From: DASQUP01 sp035641235
GTDB taxonomy: Bacteria > Actinomycetota > CADDZG01 > WHSQ01
Direction of reading: 5' to 3'
Length of the DNA stretch: 20,188 bases
NCBI GenBank assembly: GCA_035641235.1
Contig: DASQUP010000204.1
Span: 1-20,188 of the forward strand
Under the pieces are notes generated by a model that had not been told where the DNA came from, ran no database searches, and worked only from the letters and a program-made list of their open reading frames with translations. Of the stretch, positions 1 through 8,203 are shown piece after piece. Position 1 is the stretch's first letter, and every line of letters begins with the position of its first letter. The position numbers and the translations under genes were made by a program.

Positions 1-346
1 AGGCGCCGACGATGAAAACGTTGCGCCAGAAGAAGATCGTCTGATTCATCTTCTCCTCGTCACCGACCTCCCAGAAGCGGTGGAAGTAGCCGGCAGCTAT
101 GACCGCGAAGACGAGCATCATCAGGGAGCCGATGTCGGGCCACACCCCGAGACCCACCGAAAGGCCGCCGGCTACTAGCCACACCCCGGCGGGCCAACCG
201 GCCAGCGGGACGAACGGGAAGTTCATCGACTTTGCGAATCCCATCATCATGTCGCCCTTCATTAGGTGGAAGACCCCGAAGTTCACAGCGAAAAGCCCGA
301 CCAGGATCCTCCCGGCGAGCAAAACGATCCCTCCGGTGTCGCTCAT
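1..346 (-). CDS. DoxX-like small membrane protein (partial, 3' end outside window)
   Basis: This open frame runs off the left edge of the window, so about 115 codons are visible. The start is an ATG at 346 preceded by GGGGAGG with good spacing. The protein begins MSDTGGIVLLAGRILVG and shows three or four hydrophobic stretches, including FAVNFGVFHLMKG, a glycine-rich segment around residues 45-60, and a segment ending in AGYFHRFWE. This arrangement of short membrane helices with a small charged loop resembles the DoxX family of quinol-oxidase-associated membrane proteins, whose exact role is usually unknown. A TTGACT hexamer on the minus strand at 416-411 could be a -35 box, but no convincing -10 follows. 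The membrane-protein call is firm; the family call is made by eye. Confidence 0.68.
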   Translation of the reverse strand, partial: MSDTGGIVLLAGRILVGLFAVNFGVFHLMKGDMMMGFAKSMNFPFVPLAGWPAGVWLVAGGLSVGLGVWPDIGSLMMLVFAVIAAGYFHRFWEVGDEEKMNQTIFFWRNVFIVGA

Positions 347-474
347 GCGAACCTCCCCGATGTGAGTTGATTACGAAAAGTAAGCTACTTCAGCTAGGGC
401 GAGGATGTCCAGTCAAGTCGGAGCCTCCGGCTGGCGGCAGTTAGCACCACTATGACGCGGCTAACTTCCATCTC

Positions 475-498
475 GGCGCGCCGGCCGCCCTGCGCGCC
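475..498 (-). terminator. GC-rich stem-loop downstream of the reductase-like gene
   Basis: GGCGCGC at 475-481 pairs perfectly with GCGCGCC at 492-498 across a 10-base loop. It lies 14 bases past the stop codon of the minus-strand dehydrogenase. There is no T-run after it, so it is at best a factor-assisted terminator. The same stretch also contains a tandem direct repeat of GCGCGCCGGCCGCC, so the hairpin may be incidental. Confidence 0.3.
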
Positions 499-511
499 GG
501 CCGCCAATCGG

Positions 512-1192
512 CTACGTAACCAGTTTCAGGTTGAAAGTCGGCGTTCCGAGCGCCTGCATCGCTCGCAGCCACAGCGGAAGGTACATCTCGGTCCCGCGCG
601 CCGTCGTGATGTCTCCCAGATCGACTATGTGGTCCCAGCCGAACTCGCGCAGCAGCCCGGCGACCTTCTCTTTGGCGCCGGCGTCGTTCCCGCTCATGAA
701 GACGTTGTGGTCGCCGCCGCCGAGCGCTCGGGGATCCGCCATGACGCTTGCGTTCATCGTGTTGAGGGTCTTCACAACCTTTGCCTGCGGAAATACGCTC
801 TGGATCTGCTCCCCCAGCGACTCGGTGTTGCAGACCGACAGCGCCGGCGGACTGTGTGAGAAATCCAAGGGATTCGAGACGTCCACAACTACCTTGCCCG
901 CGATGTTGTCCTCTCCCGCGCTCCTCAGAACCTGTAGCGCGGCATTTCCGACGGTGGCGAGGAAGATGATCTCGGCATCCACCGCCGCTCCCTCGAATGC
1001 CTCCAGTCCTACATTCGAGTTCGCTTGATGCCACTCCGAGAACGGGGGAGTCCGCCCGCCAATCGTTTGCTCGGACCGCCCCAGAAGCTCCGCAACATCC
1101 CGAGTGCCGATGACTACGTCATGTCCGAGGCCGGCGAGTCGCCCCGCCAAGGTGCGTCCCACCATCCCTGTGCCCAACATCGCGATGTTCAC
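512..1192 (-). CDS. NADPH-dependent F420 reductase-like oxidoreductase
   Basis: The 226-residue protein begins MNIAMLGTGMVGRTLAG, giving a dinucleotide-binding GxGxxG at residues 7-12, followed by the basic GTRD at the end of the second strand that is typical of NADP-binding members. The body (VVVDVSNPLDF, VKTLNTMNASVMADP, MSGNDAGAKEKVAGLL) matches the F420_oxidored family, which includes F420H2:NADP+ oxidoreductase and many NADP-dependent relatives. The start is taken as the GTG at 1192, six bases after GGAGG; a longer in-frame ATG at 1261 lies inside the upstream gene and has no SD. It follows the RND exporter by 26 bases, so the two are probably cotranscribed. The true substrate cannot be read from sequence; F420 or another carbonyl or imine substrate are both possible. 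Confidence 0.85.
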   Translation of the reverse strand: MNIAMLGTGMVGRTLAGRLAGLGHDVVIGTRDVAELLGRSEQTIGGRTPPFSEWHQANSNVGLEAFEGAAVDAEIIFLATVGNAALQVLRSAGEDNIAGKVVVDVSNPLDFSHSPPALSVCNTESLGEQIQSVFPQAKVVKTLNTMNASVMADPRALGGGDHNVFMSGNDAGAKEKVAGLLREFGWDHIVDLGDITTARGTEMYLPLWLRAMQALGTPTFNLKLVT

Positions 1193-1218
1193 GGGAATCC
1201 TCCGTTCTTGCCGAATGG

Positions 1219-3765
1219 CTACTCCGTCACCGCCACGGGACGGCCGCGCCGGACATTCCACCGATCCCAGAAAACAAGGAGACTCGGAAGCACGATCGTC
1301 GCGGCCAGAAGCGCAAAACCGATCGCATACACGGTCACCTGTCCGAACTGACGGAAGGGCACCAGAGACGATGTGACCAGGACTCCGAACCCGGCCATTG
1401 TCGTGAAGGCTGAGCCGGCGAGGGCGCCCCCCGTGTGGCGCACCGTGGAGCGCATAGCCGCATCGAGGTCATCGCCGTGGCGCGCGCGGTCCTCTTGATA
1501 TCGGTGAGTGATGTGAATCGTGTACGGCACGCCGATGCCAATAGCAAGTGCCGAGATCGTGGCGGTCACCGGGCCGAACGGAATACCGGTGGCCGCCATG
1601 AGACCAAAGGTCCACAGAACAACGAGCGCCACCGGCGCGATCGTTATGACCCCTAGGAGCGGACGCCGGGATTCGATCCAGAAGGTAACGACAAGTAGGA
1701 GCATCGCAGCGAGCAATGTAATCGTGAGGGACTGGACCTGTGAGTCCGACAGCTCCGAGATGATGACCTCGGTAATGATGTTGTTCGACGTCGGGACGGC
1801 ATTTGCCCCCGCCGCCCCGACCGGCTGTAGCGCCTCGTTCAGATCTTTTGCCAGAGCCCCGGCCCGGGACTCGCCGGCCCTGGTCTGCACGTCCATGCGC
1901 GCCAGCTCGATTTCTCCCGAGGAGTCCGTGGCCAGGACGCTTGCGGCCTGATCGGGCGCGGCATCCAGCATCGCCTTGTACAGTGCGCCGACATCGGAAC
2001 TCTCGGGCACCGTGAGGTCCTCCTGCACGCCGGCCGCCTCGGCGGCCGCAGCAACTTCGGGGCTCGCGGGCTGGCCCTCCCCTGGTGTGATGAGTTGACC
2101 GAGCAATGAGATCGGTGAAGTAACTGCCGCTGAATCACCGAACTTCACGACATCGTCGATTCGGGCCATGTCGGCCTGCGCCGCCACTACGGCGTTGTGG
2201 GCTTCGGGCGTGGCAATGTCGCCCGACAGCAGGACCTGCGTCGTCTCGCCGAGGCCGCCTCCGAAACGCTCGGTCAGTGTGTCGAAAGTCTCGATCAGCG
2301 GCGAATCCTGCGGGACAAAGTCCGTCGAGGAGAACTCCGTATTGAGTTCCGTCATCCCGTAGATGCCGAGGCCTCCACCGATGAGGACGGTCACGACGAG
2401 AGTCGGAACCGCAGCGTGTTCCGCAAGCACAGCTGTGCGCGCCATAAGTCCGGGGAGGAATCGTTCGCCGGTCTGCTCGAAGGTGCTGCGAGGGAGCCGG
2501 CCGAGCCGTTCGGCGCGCCGGTCGAGCAGCAGCCTGACGGCCGGAATGAAACTGAGCATCAGTAGGAACGAAGCCACGATCCCAACGGCAGCGACAATCC
2601 CAAAGTCCTTGAGCGCTGGAATCGGGTTGACCACGTTGGTCAGGAATCCCGTTGCCGTCGTCACCGTCGCCAGTACGAGGGCGACGCCCACGGTACGCAC
2701 AGCGCGCTCGACACCCTCGGGGACATCGGCTCCGCCACCTACTTCTTCCCGATACCTCGAGGTGAGGTGGATCGCATAATCCACACCCAACCCGATCAGG
2801 AGCACGGGAACGATCTGAGTGAGTTCGGTGAGTCCACCAATCAAGTTCAGGTAGTCGGGACCGAGGATGACGGCTATCCCGTTCATCCAGGTGATCGCCA
2901 TAACGATGGTAAGCAGCGTGAGAACCACGTCGGCAACCGTGCGCCGGCCGGCTTGGCGCCGCCGGTATCCCGCCTCCGGCCGGAGCCAGTAGACGAAGCC
3001 AAGGATTACCAGAATGATCAGAAACGCAAGCCCGAAAAGCCGTCCGACCTCGGAAGCAAACTCGTCTTCATCGGCGAACAAGAGCGGGAAACTGAACGGC
3101 TCGGCCCGGATGCCGCCGGGTACATCCGCCTCCCGTACGGCATCGGCGAGGTCGCTCTCGATCGCTATCAGTTCATCGAACTGTTCGTCTGCATCGCCGG
3201 GCAGGTCACCCACCTCGAGAAAGACCAGCATGAGACCTGCGTCCGCGGATGCCGAAGACATCTCCGCACCCGCCGGAAACGTCCCCTCGACGAATGCGAC
3301 CTGATCCGAAGGGAGGTTCTCGAGCCCCATAGCAAAAGCCGCGTCCACCTGATCGTCACTCAGATCCCCGGGGGACCTCTCCCCGAGCGTCTGCTGCGCC
3401 GGGGCCATGAAGCTGACGATCGAGGGCCTGTCGGAAGTCTCCGAGAGGTACTGCCCCGTCTCGCTTTGAGCTATCGCCTCGGCCACGGCCGTCACTGCCT
3501 GAAATCCGTCGGCGCTTACAAGGTCTCCCTCCGGTTCCTCGAAGAGGACCTGGACGACCTCCTCACTGGAATCGCCGAAACGCTCTGACAACCTCTCCGA
3601 GGCCTGGATCTCGGGGTTGTCGGGAGCAAAGCCCTCGTTGCCCGTCGACATTTGGACCTGCGTTGAAAGCAGCATGAACAACACGGTCAGAACCAGAGCA
3701 CCCACTACTACACCCGCGGGTGAGCGGCGAACCAGCCGCGCCAAGCCCAGCACGAGTCGCTTCAC
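1219..3765 (-). CDS. RND superfamily exporter, HAE3/MMPL type
   Basis: This 848-residue integral membrane protein has the duplicated RND layout. There is an N-terminal membrane helix (about 17-37), a large extracytoplasmic domain (38-240), and helices at about 244-260, 280-300, 312-335, 355-385 and 388-412. The second half repeats this: a helix at 452-472, a second large domain, and five helices from 678 to 832. The first half carries GLGVDYAIH with Asp329, followed by SRYREE. The second half reads GIGVPYTIH, so Pro747 stands where the first half has Asp. Such pumps use the proton gradient to export lipids or hydrophobic compounds. The start is a GTG at 3765 with AAGGAG ten bases upstream. 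It heads the pair with the F420-reductase-like gene. The cargo is unknown. Confidence 0.88.
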   Translation of the reverse strand: MKRLVLGLARLVRRSPAGVVVGALVLTVLFMLLSTQVQMSTGNEGFAPDNPEIQASERLSERFGDSSEEVVQVLFEEPEGDLVSADGFQAVTAVAEAIAQSETGQYLSETSDRPSIVSFMAPAQQTLGERSPGDLSDDQVDAAFAMGLENLPSDQVAFVEGTFPAGAEMSSASADAGLMLVFLEVGDLPGDADEQFDELIAIESDLADAVREADVPGGIRAEPFSFPLLFADEDEFASEVGRLFGLAFLIILVILGFVYWLRPEAGYRRRQAGRRTVADVVLTLLTIVMAITWMNGIAVILGPDYLNLIGGLTELTQIVPVLLIGLGVDYAIHLTSRYREEVGGGADVPEGVERAVRTVGVALVLATVTTATGFLTNVVNPIPALKDFGIVAAVGIVASFLLMLSFIPAVRLLLDRRAERLGRLPRSTFEQTGERFLPGLMARTAVLAEHAAVPTLVVTVLIGGGLGIYGMTELNTEFSSTDFVPQDSPLIETFDTLTERFGGGLGETTQVLLSGDIATPEAHNAVVAAQADMARIDDVVKFGDSAAVTSPISLLGQLITPGEGQPASPEVAAAAEAAGVQEDLTVPESSDVGALYKAMLDAAPDQAASVLATDSSGEIELARMDVQTRAGESRAGALAKDLNEALQPVGAAGANAVPTSNNIITEVIISELSDSQVQSLTITLLAAMLLLVVTFWIESRRPLLGVITIAPVALVVLWTFGLMAATGIPFGPVTATISALAIGIGVPYTIHITHRYQEDRARHGDDLDAAMRSTVRHTGGALAGSAFTTMAGFGVLVTSSLVPFRQFGQVTVYAIGFALLAATIVLPSLLVFWDRWNVRRGRPVAVTE

Positions 3766-3994
3766 TATTCGGAAACTCCTTGATCAGGTGGCGGACGGCA
3801 GTAAGGGTACGCGCGATCTCCCAGCTAGGGGAACGTCCCGGAGTTCGCCCTGCCTGGGCCCGGATGCCGCGGTGAAGGCGGCCACTGCAGGAGGTGAGCC
3901 GCCCCGGCCGGCTCCCGAGATGTCACCTGACCACCGAGGGGTGATTGATTGCCATTTGGGCGGGCCGGCCTGCTTTTTGTTGAACCACGCAGAT

Positions 3995-4765
3995 CTACTG
4001 CCGGGGGCTCTTTCTCCGCAGTGCCCTAACGGGCGCTGCCGCCAAGTAGGCAGCAGACCGGAGCGCAGAGTTGTAGCGGAGGTTCCCGGCATTGCGCCAT
4101 TGCCGTCGCTTATCGACACAGGCGACCTGTATGTCGACAGCGGGATTCTGAACACCAAAGTGTGACGCAAGTGCGGTCAAGGTTTGACTCCAAAACTTGT
4201 TCTCTTTGCGGTGTCCGAACGCAGCCATACTCACTTCGAAAATCGGATCGTTGGCGCGAAGCAGAACGTGGACTTTGGCATTCGTTGTCCCGTCCTTGTC
4301 CTCGAACGCCGAGAAAGTGATGAAGGCAGCGAACATGTGGCCTTCCGGCGTCATGAATGTAAAGGACTCTTCGTCCGCATACAGCACGAGTACACCCGTG
4401 GACAGCGTAAGCTTTCCGGGCATCGAGAGATTCAACAGCGCCACGTCCCCGGGCGCGATTGCCGTTAGAGGGCCATAGAAGTAGTTGCCCTCGGGCCAGA
4501 AGCTCTGGAACTTCTCCTTCCAGGTTGCGATGACCTCCTGGGGGGTTACCTCGATTCCGCTCAGGACAACCTGGTAGCTCTTCTGCCACATCTTGCCGAA
4601 GCCCTGGAGCGGACTTGTCTGCCGGCGTCCCGTGACGTTTATGTTGCGGGCCTCCGGAGGTACCTCTCCGAGTTCGAGTGATGGCGTCAAATTCGCCCAG
4701 TTGGCCGCGTCGCGAACAGCAGGCTCGGTCGGAGGGACTTCCTTCTTGGTTTCGTCATCGATCAT
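3995..4765 (-). CDS. Hypothetical protein, third gene of the partner-switching cassette
   Basis: I do not recognise this 256-residue family. It has no signal peptide or membrane helix. The N-terminal 50 residues are acidic and probably disordered. The central part (about 60-225) has alternating beta-like stretches such as YQVVLSGIEVTP, GDVALLNLSMPGK, GVLVLYADEESFTFMTPEG and AKVHVLLRANDPIFEVSM. The tail is rich in Arg and Ala and ends ALRRKSPRQ. The fold may be an SRPBCC-like or lipid-binding beta structure, but that is a guess. I place the start at the ATG at 4765 because GGAGG sits eight bases upstream; an alternative ATG at 4813 overlaps the stop of the STAS gene as ATGA but has no SD. Either way it is coupled to the STAS and phosphatase genes and may be an effector or target of that switch. 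Confidence 0.7.
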   Translation of the reverse strand: MIDDETKKEVPPTEPAVRDAANWANLTPSLELGEVPPEARNINVTGRRQTSPLQGFGKMWQKSYQVVLSGIEVTPQEVIATWKEKFQSFWPEGNYFYGPLTAIAPGDVALLNLSMPGKLTLSTGVLVLYADEESFTFMTPEGHMFAAFITFSAFEDKDGTTNAKVHVLLRANDPIFEVSMAAFGHRKENKFWSQTLTALASHFGVQNPAVDIQVACVDKRRQWRNAGNLRYNSALRSAAYLAAAPVRALRRKSPRQ

Positions 4766-4809
4766 CTTGCCACCCTCCTTTGTTTTGCCGGCATTCGTCG
4801 CCGGCCGAA

Positions 4810-5151
4810 TCATGGACTTGTAGTTGCCTGCTCTTCGTCGTGGTGCATTTCAATGAAGTCGGCCAGCCTTGTTATCTCGAATATCTCTCGATAGTGGTCC
4901 GTCAGGCCGAACGCACGGATCAGCTTCTTCTCCACCCGCGCCCGTCCGAGGAGGCCCACAATGAGTGCGATCCCGGTCGAGTTGATGTAGCTGGCGGCAG
5001 AGAAGTTGAGGACCACGACGGACACATCACCCACCGCCTGCCACGCCTCGTTCAGCGACTTCTCCGCACTGCCGTCCAGATCTCCGGCGAGGTCGACCAC
5101 GGCCACCTCGTCCATGCGCCGAACTTCGGCCACGAAGCCATTAGCCGCCAT
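4810..5151 (-). CDS. STAS-domain anti-sigma factor antagonist (RsbV/SpoIIAA-like)
   Basis: A single STAS domain fills this 113-residue protein. The hallmark is SYINSTGIALI, with Ser58 at the position that is phosphorylated in SpoIIAA- and RsbV-type antagonists; the usual Asp just before it is Asn here. Before it comes VAVVDLAGDLDGSAEKSL, typical of the first strands. In known systems the dephosphorylated antagonist binds the anti-sigma kinase, and a SpoIIE/PP2C phosphatase restores it after phosphorylation. Its ATG at 5151 overlaps the last 11 bases of the upstream phosphatase/kinase gene, whose end supplies the SD AAAGGGGAG. This overlap implies translational coupling and matched amounts of the two partners. 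No sigma factor gene is nearby. Confidence 0.88.
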   Translation of the reverse strand: MAANGFVAEVRRMDEVAVVDLAGDLDGSAEKSLNEAWQAVGDVSVVVLNFSAASYINSTGIALIVGLLGRARVEKKLIRAFGLTDHYREIFEITRLADFIEMHHDEEQATTSP

Positions 5152-6745
5152 GGTGCTCCCCTTTCAGGTGGAAGATGAGTTCAACGGTGCGCTTGTCCTC
5201 ATCGGTGACTACATTGGCCTGGTCCACCATGCTGTCGATTAGAAAAAGCCCCCAGCCGCGTGTCCTTTCTCGTCCGTCGATCTTCGCCTCGATATCGGGA
5301 GCGTCCGAAGTGCCTCCCGCCTCAGAGCCGCCGAAATCGCTTATACGAACCACTAGGTCATCGCCTTCCACTGTCGCCAACACAGACACCGGCAGGACTG
5401 GATCATTCCGGTTCCCATGTTCGATTGCGTTCATGGTTGTCTCACCCACTGCGGTCTTCAGACGTTCTAGGCGCCTTTCGGACAGACCCAGGTCTTTAAC
5501 TGCGTCCTCGACCGCCTCCAGGGCGCGGCGTTCATTGCCCGGTGTGCTGGGGATCTCAAAGTCGGCAAGGACACGAGTGCTACTGCTCCGGCCTGACGGC
5601 ATTCCCGCACCACCCCACCGTTGCAGAGTCACAAGGGTGATGTCATCCTCCTGATCCCACCCAGGGCCCACGAAATGATCCAGCGACTTGAGAAGTTGGT
5701 CGATCAGCGCCTCGCCTTCACGCCCCTCGCCCATCGCCTTCTTTAGGCGGGGGAAGCCGTACATGTCACGCGTTGGACTGTGAGCCTCGGCCAGCCCGTC
5801 GGAATGGAGGAGCAAGGAATCGCCTGGGTCGAGAGTGGCGCTGGTCTCCTCGTAGGCCATGTTCGCCATCAGACCCAACGGCATGCCGGTCGCCCGAAGC
5901 TCTAGCGTGCCCTTCTGCGTCCCAACGTAGGGAAGGTTGTGGCCCGCGTTGGCGAAGACCAGGGTTCCGGCGGCTGGGTCGAGCACCGCGTAGAGGCAGG
6001 TGACGAACATGTTCGGAGGCATTTCGTCCACCAGCAAGTTGTTGACGCGCTCGAGAACCTTGGCGGGGGATACGAGCCGAGGAGCCTCTGCTCGCATCAG
6101 ACTGTGGGTCGTTGCCATCACCAGGGCCGCCGGGACCCCCTTGTCGGTGACGTCTCCCACGACTATCCCGATCCGGGCGCCCGGCAGGTCGATGAAATCG
6201 TAGAAATCGCCACCAACCTCCCGTGCGGGCCGGTAGTAGGCCGCGACATGCCAACCCTGGAGGTCCGGGAGCTCATGAGGGAGGAACTGCTGCTGGATCA
6301 GCTGTGCAACTCGCAGCTCCTGTTCGATCCGCTCACGCTCACGCGCCTGCCCCTCCTGCTGCCTAACAAGCTGGGCCACCCTGACGGCGGGGGCGGCTTG
6401 GCCGGCGAGAGCGTCGAGCAGCTTTCTGTCGTCGGCGGAGTACTCCTGCTCGCTGAGCCTGGGTCCAAGGTTGAGCAGCCCCACCAGCTCTCCCTGCGTG
6501 ACCAGGGGAACAACGATCCTCACGCCCGATGTAATCAGCGCATCCCGCGCGGGCGATTCGAGCTGGAGTGCCTCCAATTCGACCGCTCCAGTCGCCGCCT
6601 GGAAGTAGGCCAGAATGGGGTCGTTGGGAGCTATGTCCACCTGAACGACGTCGGTTTCCGCCGTGGCCGCCGCCGGATATGCCGTCCTCTCCCCGGCCCG
6701 GCGCCTCCCCACGAACCGTCGCAGCACGCCTGATCGTTCACTCAT
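5141..6745 (-). CDS. GAF-SpoIIE phosphatase-HATPase fusion (RsbU/RsbW-like regulator)
   Basis: This cytoplasmic regulator (534 residues) joins three modules; residue numbers count from an upstream ATG two codons earlier. Residues about 30-128 look like a GAF sensor (IVVPLVTQGELVGLLNLG). A short coiled-coil linker with FLPHELP follows. Residues 165-378 are a SpoIIE/PP2C phosphatase with its metal-binding acids in GGDFYDF (180-186), GDVTDKG (199-205), HSDG (316-319) and DDIT (369-372). Residues 395-530 are an anti-sigma-type HATPase with N-box NAIEHGN (441-447), SDFGG and GWGLFLI. Thus the phosphatase that activates an antagonist and the kinase that inactivates it are in one chain, and the STAS partner follows with an 11-base overlap. 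I choose the ATG at 6745 because AAAAGGA is six bases upstream; the ATG at 6751 touches that SD directly. Confidence 0.9.
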   Translation of the reverse strand: MSERSGVLRRFVGRRRAGERTAYPAAATAETDVVQVDIAPNDPILAYFQAATGAVELEALQLESPARDALITSGVRIVVPLVTQGELVGLLNLGPRLSEQEYSADDRKLLDALAGQAAPAVRVAQLVRQQEGQARERERIEQELRVAQLIQQQFLPHELPDLQGWHVAAYYRPAREVGGDFYDFIDLPGARIGIVVGDVTDKGVPAALVMATTHSLMRAEAPRLVSPAKVLERVNNLLVDEMPPNMFVTCLYAVLDPAAGTLVFANAGHNLPYVGTQKGTLELRATGMPLGLMANMAYEETSATLDPGDSLLLHSDGLAEAHSPTRDMYGFPRLKKAMGEGREGEALIDQLLKSLDHFVGPGWDQEDDITLVTLQRWGGAGMPSGRSSSTRVLADFEIPSTPGNERRALEAVEDAVKDLGLSERRLERLKTAVGETTMNAIEHGNRNDPVLPVSVLATVEGDDLVVRISDFGGSEAGGTSDAPDIEAKIDGRERTRGWGLFLIDSMVDQANVVTDEDKRTVELIFHLKGEHHGG

Positions 6746-6772
6746 AGTCATTCCTTTTACGGCTCGTCCGTC

Positions 6773-6794
6773 CCGGAATCGTTACGAAATCCGG
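6773..6794. repeat. Imperfect inverted repeat upstream of the phosphatase/kinase gene
   Basis: CCGGAATCG and CGAAATCCGG face each other across three bases, 28 bases before the chosen start of the phosphatase/kinase gene. A TTGACT on the minus strand lies a little further upstream, but no good -10 box follows at normal spacing. This could be an operator or a 5'-leader hairpin; it could also be chance. Confidence 0.25.
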
Positions 6795-6866
6795 CCGATT
6801 TCTGAGCAGTCAACTTGCCTGAGGGGCTGGGCGGAAGTGGCTTGGCGATGATTTCCAGCCGGACCG

Positions 6867-7658
6867 CTAGCCGGTGACCTTATAGATCCGATCGGGCTCA
6901 TCCCTCAGGTCGGTGAGCTTACCGAGGACCTTGCCGAAGACGTCGTCGAAATCGAGGGCTCCTCGTTTCCTCTTGTATGGATCGACGTAGGAGAGCAATT
7001 GGACCTGGAAGTACTGATGCCAGACCCCAAGTTCCTTGGCCTGATCGGTCACTGCCTTCACCAGCTTGTTCGCGTCGACAACGGCCTCCGCTCTTTTTTC
7101 TCTGATACCGGCGCTCTCGTCCAGCTCCTTTTCGAGCCAGAAGTCGCATTTCTTGAGGAGCGGTTCGAACGCGCTGCCCGCCAATCTGGCTGCCTTCTCG
7201 TATGCGATACCGAGAGTGACGTAGTAGGGACGTTCGATCGAGTCGACGATCTCAGGATCGTTTTCCAACATCTCCAAGGGAAAACTCCGGTAGATCCCGA
7301 GCGACACGAAGGACTTCTCGCGGATATTGAGGTCCTTCTCCACGTTCAGGTTCATCATCCTTGGAGAAAGTTCGTCGGGGACAACGATCACGGGCACCTC
7401 AGCGACGCCCAGCGACTTGGCAGCCTGCAATCGATGCTGTCCGTCGATCACCACGTAAGTGGTGGTCCCATCTTCTACTCGTTCGATGGCCACCACCGGG
7501 ACAATGAATCCGATCCGTCCCATAGACGAACTGAGATTCTCTACGTGAGAGGGTCGTGGCTTGCGCTGGTGGCCAATCGTCTCCAGCCGGTCGACGGGGA
7601 TGACCCGCAGGCTCAGGGGACGACCCTGCAGGGGGTCCTTGAAGGCATATTCATCCAC
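6867..7658 (-). CDS. ParB N-terminal-domain (DGQHR) protein without a visible HTH domain
   Basis: The predicted 263-residue soluble protein has a ParB/sulfiredoxin-like N-terminal half. It contains VIPVDRLETI, a conserved-looking ENLSSSMGRIGFIVPVVAI, and the motif DGQHRLQAAKSLG at residues 72-84, matching the family's DGxHRL nucleotide-binding box. The C-terminal half is helical and charged (FEPLLKKCDFWLEKELDES) and shows none of the helix-turn-helix expected of a chromosome-partitioning ParB, so it is not a parS-binding segregation protein. The start is uncertain: the GTG at 7658 fits the domain but has no clear SD, while further upstream frames run into pcaC. It follows pcaC by 52 bases on the same strand and may be cotranscribed. 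The function is unknown; the ParB fold often acts as a CTPase or nuclease-like domain. Confidence 0.72.
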   Translation of the reverse strand: MDEYAFKDPLQGRPLSLRVIPVDRLETIGHQRKPRPSHVENLSSSMGRIGFIVPVVAIERVEDGTTTYVVIDGQHRLQAAKSLGVAEVPVIVVPDELSPRMMNLNVEKDLNIREKSFVSLGIYRSFPLEMLENDPEIVDSIERPYYVTLGIAYEKAARLAGSAFEPLLKKCDFWLEKELDESAGIREKRAEAVVDANKLVKAVTDQAKELGVWHQYFQVQLLSYVDPYKRKRGALDFDDVFGKVLGKLTDLRDEPDRIYKVTG

Positions 7659-7710
7659 ATAAACGGCATACCACAACCAGCCTGCGGTCCCGGCCCGCAG
7701 GCGACGAGGC

Positions 7711-8082
7711 CTAGTCTTCCTCGAGCACTTGCTGTGCAATGGCGAAGGCGGCGTTGGCGGCGGGGACGCCGCAGTAGACCGCGCATTGGATCAGGACTTC
7801 GGCTATCTCTTCGGGAGTGAGGCCGTTGCGGCGCGCCGCCGCTACGTGCAGCTCGAGTTCCTTGTGGCGTCCCATCGCCACCAGGGCCGTGAGTGCAATG
7901 CAGCTGCGCGTCCGGCGGTCGAGCCCGGGCCGGCTCCACACATCGCCCCATGCGAATCCCGTGATGATCTCCTGGAAGTCGCGAGTGAATGCCGTGATTC
8001 GGTCCGTCACCGCATCCACGTGGTCACGACCAAGGACCTCGCGGCGGATCTTCATCCCCCGCTCATATCGGTCGTCCGTCAT
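7711..8082 (-). CDS. pcaC: 4-carboxymuconolactone decarboxylase
   Basis: PcaC decarboxylates gamma-carboxymuconolactone to beta-ketoadipate enol-lactone in the protocatechuate branch of the beta-ketoadipate pathway. The 123-residue length is normal for a stand-alone PcaC. The sequence follows characterised PcaC proteins closely along its length: YERGMKIRREVLG, FQEIITGFAWGDVWSRPGL, RTRSCIALTALVAMGR, ELELHVAAARRNGLTPEEI, and CAVYCGVPAANAAFAIA. This makes it a true PcaC rather than an AhpD-like peroxidase, which would carry a CxxC pair. The ATG at 8082 is preceded by AGGAGG. pcaB and pobA lie about 4 kb away on the same strand but in a different transcription unit. No pcaD fusion is present. Confidence 0.9.
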   Translation of the reverse strand: MTDDRYERGMKIRREVLGRDHVDAVTDRITAFTRDFQEIITGFAWGDVWSRPGLDRRTRSCIALTALVAMGRHKELELHVAAARRNGLTPEEIAEVLIQCAVYCGVPAANAAFAIAQQVLEED

Positions 8083-8203
8083 CCTTCCTCCTCTTGCCAC
8101 CGTGGGTGGTCTAGGCGACTCGTGGCTGGGAAAGCTTTACCACCAAGACAGGCATACGGATCGCTTGAGCAAACGACAACGAATCTGACACAGGAGGAAC
8201 AGA

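Noticed and set aside
2767..3588. Plus-strand frame of 273 codons opposite the RND exporter
   Set aside because: It is a mirror of the exporter coding sequence with low-complexity charged composition and no SD.
3784..4170. Minus-strand frame of 128 codons between the RND exporter and the unknown protein gene
   Set aside because: It overlaps the coding end of the 256-residue protein in another frame and is low-complexity; the remaining 229-base gap shows no convincing gene.
6867..7658. Calling the ParB-like gene a chromosome or plasmid partition gene and looking for an origin
   Set aside because: No parA, no helix-turn-helix, and no parS-like palindromes or DnaA boxes were noticed in the neighbourhood.
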